Below, in pieces: positions 1 through 9,000 of a stretch of DNA of 31,058 nt; the stretch's first letter is position 1; each line of letters starts with the position of its first letter. The DNA is from Hirudo medicinalis (taxonomy: Eukaryota > Annelida > Clitellata > Hirudinida > Hirudinidae), in contig MPNW01000245.1 in NCBI GenBank assembly GCA_011800805.1, forward strand, positions 13,933 to 44,990, given 5' to 3'. A model generated the notes under the pieces. It worked only from the letters and a program-made list of their open reading frames with translations. It was not told where the DNA came from and made no database searches. A program made the translations under genes and the position numbers.

Positions 1-520
1 TAGAAGCTTCTTCCGAATCTCTATCAATCAGCTGTTTTTCTTCAATGTTGGACCTAGTAAAAGAAATGTTGAATTCGTTAAGACCACCATATGAAAAGGT
101 CATATCGGCCAACCTTTGCCAGCTGCTATCAGATGTTACGTTTGCCATTTCAAAAAAAAAAGGATTTTATGACTTGCTATGTCTGCAACAGGACGCTTAA
201 TAACGGTGCAGACTTCTTCGAATCGATGACAAATTTAAATGTTTTCAATTGGTTAATATATTCTTATAGAAGCGGAGTCGAGTTTCGATAAAAAGATTCT
301 GAATATTAAAAAATTCGATTAATTAATTTTCGTCTGGTAAGATTTTTTTTTAAATTAAATTTCGTCTGGTAAAAATTTTTAAATTAATTTTATTTATCGT
401 TATTTAATTATTATAATTATTTTACGAATTAAAAACTTTTAACGTGTTAATTAATAATTTAATTCGATTAACTTTTAATGATGTTTGATAGCCACTTGAT
501 AGAGTATTTTTTTTTGTTAA
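1..520. other. AT-rich region with a short unassigned open frame
   Basis: No recognisable gene. The third forward frame is open from base 3 to about base 155 and could be the end of an exon running in from outside the window, but the peptide matches no family I know and there is no clear splice donor. Positions 300-520 are very AT-rich, with a repeated ATTTCGTCTGGTAA-like phrase near 330 and 358. Confidence 0.3.
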
Positions 521-607
521 CAATGATTAGGACGGTGCAACGGATTCGAAAAGGTTTTGCCACCGTGAGAGGCGCAGATCTTAACAATTAGACCACACGG
601 GAGCACC
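521..607 (-). mobile_element. tRNA-Glu-derived SINE fragment (family A)
   Basis: On the minus strand this reads like a tRNA-Glu(CTC): a 5' TGCTCCC acceptor half, a D-arm with the box A-like string TGGTCTAATTG, an anticodon loop CCTCTCA, and a box B-like TTCGAATCC. The acceptor stem no longer pairs well and the T arm is altered, so it is not a functional tRNA. It is followed by CACCGTCCTAATCAT, the same non-tRNA tail that follows the related copy at 26,949. The tail is truncated after TAATCAT, so this is a 3'-truncated SINE. Confidence 0.75.
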
Positions 608-679
608 TAGAACAATCGCATCTTACACACTTATCCTAAACTGTAAAAACAAATATGTAATTTTATTTTACCATAAACA

Positions 680-905
680 ATTTGATTCTGAAATCCTCCC
701 TCTTCCTGTCTGTTATCGCTGCTTCTCGCGGCTGACGGCCCCGGCAAGTGACTTAGATAGGGGTGCACCAAATTGTTAATGTTAAAGGGAAGAACCAATA
801 TCAGTTTGGCTTCGGGACGACGAAACCCCTAGCTACGCCTCCTGGCGCGTGGTCATCGTGATCGAGCCGAACCTCTGATAATTAAGCTCTTGGATTAAGC
901 ATAAT
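680..905. other. GC-rich block of unknown origin
   Basis: This stretch is much richer in G+C than its surroundings. It contains short inverted words such as CGCCTCCTGGCGCG near 836-850. I find no long open frame and no rRNA or tRNA structure. It may be part of a retroelement or another repeat. Function unassigned. Confidence 0.3.
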
Positions 906-1550
906 GGACTTGTACAACATATGTGAGCATCAAAGAGAATCAACTTACCAGCCCCGATCAAGTCATGCCTGTTCCTCATATCGTCTAGTGATTTCTTTTG
1001 ATCCGAAGATTATATATGGAACTATTGCGAGACCATAGCATATTGTTCGTGCATTCTGTCAACTTTTTCATCAAATTGCTGGCACCACGTTTATTCGCGA
1101 TTGTTATTTATTGAAAATCTTGTCAACAGTAAATTCTTGGAATCGCAAACATCTCGGTGAGCTTGATTTGTTTAGTTTTTAGGCTTTTTTTATTTTAATA
1201 GTTATTTGTTTTATTCATCTGAGTGAATACCTAAATAATCATTGAACAAGTTGCTAGGAGTCATTTGCCTATCCCTTCTTTCTAAGGCTGATCGCGTGAG
1301 TTGGATTGACACACCATGGGGTCACTCGTGTTTTAATCGTCGCTTTCAGCCTAGCAGGCTTTTAACTTGCATGCCAAATATCACTATCACTCCTTTGGTT
1401 AATTATTTATTTTATTTATCCTAGATGTGATGTCAAAGATGTCAACAATGCATACATTTTTAATAGAGTGTGAAATGGATCTAGATTCAGACACAAAGTC
1501 AGCTGGAATTAAAAGAACAAAAATTAAGTCATGTTGATGATTAAATTATG
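906..1550. other. unassigned intergenic sequence
   Basis: AT-rich sequence without a recognisable gene. The only open frame, about 1,242-1,424, starts with a non-ATG codon and its peptide resembles no known domain. Nothing further can be supported here. Confidence 0.4.
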
Positions 1551-1554
1551 TTGA

Positions 1555-1690
1555 TGCAGGATAGAGACCGACCGAATGTGATGTTTTGGTTTTTCGACCG
1601 AAAGCAAACCGAAAGTTAAATATGCTATTCGGCCGGAAGCGAAATTTTAACGAGAATTTCGGCCGATACCGAAAGATATATAACCCATCA
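1555..1690. repeat. CCGAAA/TTCGGCC word-rich repeat
   Basis: Within about 130 bp the words CCGAAAG, ACCGAA, TTCGGCCG and TTTCGGCCGA recur in both orientations, giving many potential short hairpins. Such clusters of short inverted words are typical of subterminal regions of some hAT-like DNA transposons. No terminal inverted repeat or target duplication was found here, so the assignment to an element is only an inference. Confidence 0.45.
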
Positions 1691-1699
1691 CAAGTTTTA

Positions 1700-2130
1700 A
1701 AAACTATGTCGTGAATCGATGATGCAATAAAAGTTCAACATTATCAACAACACTTTATTAATTAGCTAGTAATCCGTATTCCAGAAATAATCAGGTTAGG
1801 AATTGAATTCAAACAAAAGAGTGTTGTAGTTAGAAACAAAGGTTTATGGCATAGTAACTTAGACTGTGAGAAACAAAGAAGCAGCAAGGGTATATTTATA
1901 CTCGCATGATTAAAGATTTGCCCTTCAGAAGTCTGGCCTTTTGTTGGACGTTGATACCTAACATCACCTGCTATTCCGCGTTGTTCCTTGTGAAACTCGA
2001 TGAACCTGACATTCGAAACCCACAGCAGATTAAAGTGTATCAATCAACGCTATTGAGTCAAAACTCGCTCTATCTCACAATAGTACAACTAGGCTGGATG
2101 AAATAATAAATAACTAGAGGAGTCGGACTG
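1700..2130 (-). mobile_element. LTR-like promoter block (putative solo LTR fragment)
   Basis: Read on the minus strand, a TATA-like box (GAGTATAAATATACCC, about 1,890-1,905) is followed roughly 130 bp later by AATAAAG near 1,755-1,761. Spacing of promoter and polyadenylation signal of this kind is typical of an LTR U3-R layout. The overlapping open frames on both strands look non-coding. The edges (TG/CA) and a target duplication could not be identified, so this is tentative. Confidence 0.3.
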
Positions 2131-2262
2131 GAATACTAGCTAGGTCGGAGAAGTGATGGGCAAAAGCCAACTCACTGGCAGTGAGTTTCGGTACCCGACA
2201 CTTTTCCACGGTTTTGCTTCATCGCCCGCGAGTTGACCAGGTTGCTTGCGGGTTGGAACAAC

Positions 2263-2525
2263 ATGGCTAACCACGCCGAAATTCGGTCGATCTCTAACGC
2301 AGGAACAAATGAAACATCATCAATTTCGCCTCAATCTCCAACATTGCCAGAAAACCAAGTATTGATTGCGGATTTATTACGTTCTCATCTCAATGCTCCA
2401 GTTCAACCTATGATAAAAGAATATTCTGTAACATCTAAGCGTTTCAACCCAGGGTGTTATAAGCAATTTTCTTGGCTGGAATACTCGGTAAGTCAAGATA
2501 CCATCTTTTGCTTCAGTTGTTGCTA
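2263..2525 (+). pseudogene. hAT (ZMYM1-like) N-terminal zinc-finger fragment
   Basis: From the ATG at 2,263 an 87-codon open stretch ends in the TTF-type zinc-finger signature of ZMYM1-like hAT transposases: KRFNP, then FSWLEYS, then the FCFSC cysteine pair at about 2,440-2,520. Homology stops at about 2,525, where the sequence runs into the TATA-bearing block. The downstream hAT copy has its own, different, TTF finger at about 3,190-3,250, so this is a separate truncated copy or a duplicated N-terminus, not the first exon of the same protein. Confidence 0.65.
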
Positions 2526-2686
2526 CACCCAACACATGACCACGCTTCCCTTGTGTCAGGAGCTACCACCATCTTTTCTGAGTGCCTATATAAGGCACCA
2601 AGGCAACTTTACTCTCTCTACTTTACTACTATTTGCTTTTCTACTTTTTCTCTCAATTAACTTCGCAAAATTCGTTATCATTAAAT
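2522..2686 (+). promoter_or_regulatory. TATA-containing promoter-like block upstream of hAT ORF
   Basis: Contains TATATAAGG at about 2,588-2,596, a pyrimidine-rich stretch, and then the ATG of the hAT open frame at 2,687. The first ~100 bp (2,522-2,625) is clearly related to 28,810-28,915: TTGTGT, GAGCTACC, CCATC and CTATATAAGG occur in the same order and spacing. It is therefore a repeated unit, either an LTR-type promoter or the 5' end of a transposon family. Confidence 0.5.
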
Positions 2687-5119
2687 ATGTCAAATAACAA
2701 ACAAAGAAGCGAAAATATCTCAAATTTCTTTCCACCGGCAAAGAAGCAAAAGACCGAGGTCACGGATCTGGATACAGGTTAATAATAATACTACTGTACT
2801 GTATTTATTTACGGTACCATATTATTTATTTATTTATTATAAATACTGTTTTGTAGACTTAGTCACAAGTCATACTTGCCTTAAAAAGTAAATGTAATTT
2901 CAACCTTGCAGTCACAGAATCTGATGTTTTGAATACTGATGTTGACAATATTGATGTCTCTGCAGTAGACCTTGTTTTGTCAAAAGAGTCAAATATAGTA
3001 AAAGATTTAACAGTTAACTCAGATCTGGATAATCGTGATACTCCAAGGCCATCTATAGCTCTAGATATTGGACAATGCGCAACTCCAGAAATACCAAGTA
3101 TTTCAAATGATTTGAGATACAAATTGCTGAAAGATCCTTGGAAACCTGATTTTTTAATACTCCCTTTTTTAATATTCATTGGTTTAAAGAGTTTTCATGG
3201 CTCTCCTATTCAAATTTGAAAGAAGGAGCCTTCTGTCGCTTTTGTGTTATCTTTGCAAATCGTCATCCATCTTGTGGTACAGTTGTTGCATCACCTCTGA
3301 AGCCCTGTAAAACTGCTCTTGAGCAATGCCGTTTGCATCAAATAACAAATTTTCACCTTGAAGCTATGGAAAAGTCGGAACTATTTTTCAACATGATTGA
3401 AAATAGAACGAATGTAATGGAAATGTCAAACATTGCTCTGTCAAAAAAAAAAAAAAAATCGAAGGAAATAGAATTATCCTGAAAACCATTGTGGAAACTA
3501 TCAAACTTTGTGGGAGACAAAACTTTGCTCTGGATTATGGTACATTGAATCTAGAAACCGAAAACCTTCCACAGCAGGATTAATTTTAGAGCACTGTTAA
3601 AATACAGTGTGTGCAGTGGAAATGAAATGTTGCGCAAACACCTGTAAGTAATAGCTGTTAAAAATGCCACGATAAGTAAAACAACCCAGGAGCAACTTAT
3701 TCGATTGTGTTTACACATTGGGGATTACATAATGGATCAAATAATAAAAAATGTAAAAGAATCAAAATATTACAATGTTCTACCTGATGAAACCACTGAT
3801 CTTTCCACTAAGGAGCAGATGGCTATTCATTTACGATATATCACATCCAATAATATCGTCGAAGAAAGATTCATTGGTTTTATAGAGATAACAGATGCGA
3901 CAGGTAGAACTCTTGCCGATGTGATTTGGAATTTTGTGGTAAAGATTGGCTTTGATCCCTTAGTGTTGAGAGGGCAGGGGTATGGTGGGGCTTCTAATAT
4001 ATCTGGATATATCTGGACTGTAGCAGCTCGAATTTTAGATAAAAATCCACTGGCTCTTTACACACATTGTTCCAATCATGTATTAAATTTAGTAATTGTA
4101 AAATCTTGCAGCATTGCAGAAATACGGAACATGTTTGGAACAGTGCAGAATGTGGCAGTATTTTTCAGTGATTCTCCAAACAAATGGCATTTCTTCAAGA
4201 TGCTATTAAAGAGAGTACACCAGATAGCAATAGGACAAAATTGAGACAACACTGCCAGACAAGATGGATAGAGCAAGGTGATGCACTTGTAGTTTTTATA
4301 GAACTATGTGATGCTGTAATACAGGNCATTTCTTGCAGCCCTGATGAGTGCCGAGTTTGTACTTCATTACACCAAGCCACTCAGTGTGATGCTACAAAAG
4401 TCAGGATTAGATTTATGCCAAGCAATGCATGAAGTTAAAACAACTCAAGCCACATTGAATAACGTTCGAGTTAATGTAGATAAACGATTTAAAGAAATTT
4501 ATGATAACATTATGAAAGTAGCAAACATCTCAGACACCGAATCTGTTCCAAGAACATGTGGAAGGCAAACCGTGAGGACCAACATATCAACCAACGATCC
4601 AGTTGTTTATTACCGACAGTCCGTCTTCATACCATTTCTTGATAATGGGATCCAGAGACTTTAAGAGCGCTTTAGTCCAAGTCACAGTGCCGTTGCATTG
4701 GCCTCTAAGTGGGTGCCATCTGTTATGTTGAAAAATCCTGAAGCATTGTCCAGTGATCAGCTGAGTATGACTGCAGATGCTTTTCCAGATTTGCCATCAA
4801 CACGTGGCTTGCAATCAGAGTATGAGCGATGGTGGGTAAAATGGCATGAAGATAAAGATATTGGGGGAACAATATCAAATTTTGTAGATTCTCTACATTG
4901 GCAGACATTGATTTATATCTAAATGTCAGAATGATTTTATTCGTTTCGGCTATCAGACCATCCACAACAGCTAGCAATGAAAGAAGTTTCTCGACTCTCA
5001 AAAGGTTAAAAACTTATCTTCGATTTACGATGACAGCTGACAGGCTAAATGGGCTATCTCTTACGAACGTAAATCAGGATATTGAAATTTTGGTAGATTT
5101 TTGTAGACAATTTTGGTAG
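2687..5119 (+). pseudogene. degenerate hAT transposase (ZMYM1-like)
   Basis: The first exon (2,687-2,777) encodes a basic N-terminus with NISNFF. A 134-bp GT-AG intron (2,778-2,911) joins it in frame to 2,912 onward. The frame is then broken in the T-rich stretch near 3,150-3,180. Family motifs continue in shifted frames: the TTF finger (WFKEFSWLSYS, FCRFC), then LPDETTDLSTKEQ at about 3,780, where the first catalytic Asp lies. Next come RGQGYGGASN at about 3,970, ALYTHCSNH, CQTRW, and the C-terminal hAT dimerisation signature STTASNERSFSTLKRLKTYL at about 4,960-5,020. In the family the RGQGY motif normally continues DGAS, so the second catalytic Asp is changed to Gly. Other damage includes a frameshift around 3,440-3,700, one near 4,190, and an in-frame stop near 4,660. 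One base (4,326) is ambiguous. A polyadenylation signal AATAAA lies at 5,164-5,169. The copy cannot make active transposase as read. Confidence 0.85.
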
Positions 5120-5324
5120 ATTAGGTCCACATCGTCTTTCCTTTTTATAAAACTTTTACTTTTAATAAATTTGAATTTTTTAAATTAATTTTTTAAAGAT
5201 TCAAAAGCACAATAATAAGCAAAATGGGTATAAAATATACGCCGGCTTATATTTGCATCAGCAAGCGATTTAGGGGTGACCCTAAGTGGTCTGCGTTCGA
5301 GTGTGAGGCCCCGCCGCCAAAATG

Positions 5325-5341
5325 TTCTATATCCGCCCCTG
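5325..5341 (+). repeat. candidate 3' terminal inverted repeat of hAT element
   Basis: The sequence TTCTATATCCGCCCCTG ends in the reverse complement of the CAGGGGCGG start typical of hAT ends. It lies about 220 bp downstream of the transposase remnant. The adjoining 8 bp (5,342-5,349, ACGAGAAG) would be the target duplication. I did not find a matching CAGGGGC terminus or the same 8 bp upstream of the element, so the 5' end appears lost or diverged. Confidence 0.5.
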
Positions 5342-5449
5342 ACGAGAAGCAAAAGAGGGGTCATCTTGTTGGGAAGGGTTGAGAGAGAGTTTGTCCCCCT
5401 GGGAAAAGTTGAAATAACGTCCCTGCAATGAAGCTGAACATGAAGCACT

Positions 5450-5740
5450 GTTGAGCCTGATCTTGCAACTGCGATAATTTCCCACCAAGAAGCCTGAAAT
5501 AAGACATCTGGCTAGTTGGCTATTCTATGCCAAGTCATTTTGGCTCCTTTGAAGGATCCATAGTAATTTTGAGCCCTTTATTCTAAAAAAAAATTATATA
5601 AAAGTCGTACTGGTTCCATATATAAGGAGCTGATTTCGGAGTTCTTGGTTCTCGAGTGATACATTTGAGTTATAGTCGCATATTGTTGTCTCATATTAAA
5701 TAGTTGTCGAAATAAAGTTGAGTTTAGTACGAAAGTCCCA
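5450..5740 (+). mobile_element. LTR-like block with TATA box and AATAAA
   Basis: TATATAAGG at about 5,617-5,625 is followed about 90 bp later by AATAAAG at about 5,710-5,716, and the block can be bounded by TG near 5,455 and CA near 5,740. This is the arrangement of a short LTR. No convincing target duplication was seen, so the boundaries are uncertain. Confidence 0.25.
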
Positions 5741-5758
5741 AAGAGTAATTTAAATCTA

Positions 5759-5764
5759 TTTATT
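5759..5764 (-). terminator. candidate polyadenylation signal of the E1 gene
   Basis: Minus-strand AATAAA about 305 bp downstream of the E1 stop codon at 6,069-6,071, in an AT-rich 3' flank. It is the best-placed canonical signal after the last exon. Confidence 0.45.
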
Positions 5765-6068
5765 TTAATAATTAATTAAAGTATCTAAGCAGTAACATTT
5801 TGCATGAACTAAAAAAGTTAAACTTTCACTACCTTATCCTTTGAGTTTATCAATCATCAGTTGAGAAAATAATTTTAAGCAATTTATGTCCAATATAAAC
5901 CATTTCCTTTTTTTGAATCAATCTTTAACATTAAAAGTACTTTAAAAAAACTTAAAGCATCCTGTTGGAAAGTGAAAAATATGTCACATTTATCAAATAC
6001 TGGCAACCAAATGGAATTTCCTCTAAATTTCCTTCCCACAATTTAGTGGCAAGGTATGAGTTCCTTCA

Positions 6069-9000
6069 TCATACCAGCTTCACCTTAACAGATGGTAGCT
6101 GTCCAATATCCTGATCAATGTCACTAGGTGGGTGAATGTCCAAAAGGACGGAATGAATGTGTGGTGATAATGGTCCAACTATTCTCTCAATTACCTCGCT
6201 GACCCTGTAAAAAGAACCATTTTGTTAGAACGTAATTCTCCTAGACACTCATAATTTTGAAATCAAATTGATGAAAGAAAAAAATGTTAAAGACATTATT
6301 TTTTAAGTTTTATAAGTTTCATCAAGCCACCAATTATTTGGGATGTGTAATAGCAGTTAGCTTAATGTTGTTTTTTTTTATAACTTCAATAAGCAAACTT
6401 CATCTTGAGCCTCTCCTTCCTCTCATTGTCAGGTGTCAGAAATGACAGCAATGAACTCGTTCCATAGTAAATGGCTTCAGCATCCACTTTATGTTCAACC
6501 TAAATAATGAAATTTCACAACATACGCATCTCAAAATTATTTTTATTTATAACAAAAAGTACTCTGGCTAGATACTAATAAGATCATTCAGGAATTGTAT
6601 GTATTATTCTAAGTTTGCACATCAACATCTGCAACATAAAATAAACCAATACCAGTTGCCAATGTTAATCACTTTTCTATGATTCATCACATTTAGCCAA
6701 TTTTAATGGTAATAACACAAAGTATAATAAAAACATGCAATGAATATAATGCTGTGTTACTTTTAACTTTTCAATCAAATGTTCCAGTGTGACATTTTCC
6801 TCAAAGGTAAAGTGATCCCAGATGGTAAATTCTAGTTCCTTCCACTAAATAATTGAGAAATGATTTAACAAATATTTATATTTTATTCACTGAATAGAAA
6901 TAGTCATCTATTATAGAATTCTGTGTCAAAACCAAATGGACCGATTAAAAATGCATGAAAATTGCAATTTATTTAAAGTAATATAAAAAATTATAAAAAA
7001 TACTAATACTAAAATCTACCAATTATGCTAATGCAATTTAAAAAGGAAATAGAAAATGAGAGCTCCATCAGAATAAACAAGTTCTAAAAATGAGAAAAGA
7101 TTCAATGTTTTTCTATTTACAAAACAGAATTAACTGCAGATTAACATCTGAATAACAATATCTATTAAAGAACACAAAGCATTCAGGAATGCAGGTTGGC
7201 TGAATGAGTCATGTTCCTGCAGTCATGGTGGTAATGGCAATGGTTTTAATGTGTTTCGAAACCCGGCCTGCACTGCCTCTCGCACCCTTGGGAAGGAATG
7301 TTATATAAATAGCTAACAAAAATTTTAAAATTATTTAATTTAAAAATATTACGCATACGGCGTTATATAAATGAAGTACATTTACATTTACAATCATAAT
7401 ATTCAACTCCTCAGTGATTGGGACAAAACTCTTACCTCTTATGTTTTATAAATATGAAAATATATAAATGATGAGGTATGGAAATAAATTTAAACAAACC
7501 TTTAACTTCTTAGGCTGCTTCACATCAGAACGCTGAATAAAATATGAACTTATTCTACAGAACCAGTTTTTGTAATTCTTCAAATTTGTTTGGCCTGTCA
7601 ATATCTGTTAAAAAAACAGTCAATATGGAATGTGATATTTCTATGAATCTATATTGAACTTCAAGGGTTGAATACAATAAAACTTAAAACAAAAACAGTT
7701 AAAAGGGATAGTACTGAGGAAATTCCCTTTTCCAAAAAGGTCACAATTTAAAAATATAATCCTGCTATATCAGTCTAGCCTGAAATATTTTAAGTTGCTT
7801 AAATACTCCTATTTATTTCATTTTGGTAAATATATAAGAAAACAATGTTTTACGATATTAATCACCATAATAACACTCAATATCATTATTATGATTATTA
7901 TTATTAAATGTAAAATTAAACAGGCATGGGCTGGAACCACTTTGCAAGATGGTCCAAGGCAAGCTCCCCAGTGAGAGTCTCATCAGAGTTCAAGAGAGAA
8001 GGAGGGAGACGGAAAGTGAGATTATCTCAAAGGCAGTGCAGCAGGCCCAACAGAGACAAGAGACCACCTGGGAGGACATCTTGCAAAGATTGATCACATG
8101 GCAAGATATATGAACATCTCCACTCAAAATGAAATATCTCCACTCGGACTGGCTTTTATCGTCCACTCGATTTATGATGTATGGCCCTCCCGAGACAACT
8201 TTCACTTGGATAATCCAGCAAGATGCCAAATGCTTGTTTAGCTGAGAGAAGCAAGCTCTTACACACATGCTGTCCAGCTGCAACTACACCTTGGCTCATG
8301 GCTGCTTCACATGGCATTATGTCCTGCTGGTTATAATTGAGGCTATGAAGGCTGGCTGTTCTAGCGCCAATGCCCAGTTTTGGCTCGCAAATGTCTCATG
8401 GAGGATACCTCTTGGGCAGCTCACATATCACTTAAATAAATCTTGTTCTTGCACTTTGTAATCATCTCACATTTTAAAATCTCTTCTAGAGTTGCCTTGC
8501 TTTGAAGAAATCAAATTAAATTATTATATATGATTAATGATCTTTGTATTTTCAAATGACATTGCATTCACATATTTATCTCGTTAGCATGTTGGTGGAA
8601 TTGAAGATGTAAATTGCCATCAGGAAAGCAGCTTCTAGGTTACTTTCTATATCTCCACACAGTTTTGAAAGAGGATAGTGAAAAGGATGCAACCTACACT
8701 AATGATAGAGTCAAAGATTTCTGATTTCAGGGTGAAATTCCAACTTTACATCACCAAAATTCTAAAAAAAGAAAGGACCACCAGGCTTCATGATCGTAGT
8801 TGACAATGTTCTGCTCTGACAACAAAAGAAACAGAATGAGAAAAATAAGATATCGCAAAAAAGATTACACCAATTTCAACTTGATAATGATACCTTGCCA
8901 GAAAAAAAAATGTGTAAAAAAAAATTGGAAGAAGTGTCGTTCCTGGATCAATTTACATAGCACTTACAGCATCATGGCTCAACTCTCTCAGTCACAATTT

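Noticed and set aside
1242..1424. 60-codon plus-strand gene
   Set aside because: Begins with a non-ATG codon and resembles no protein; sits in repeat debris.
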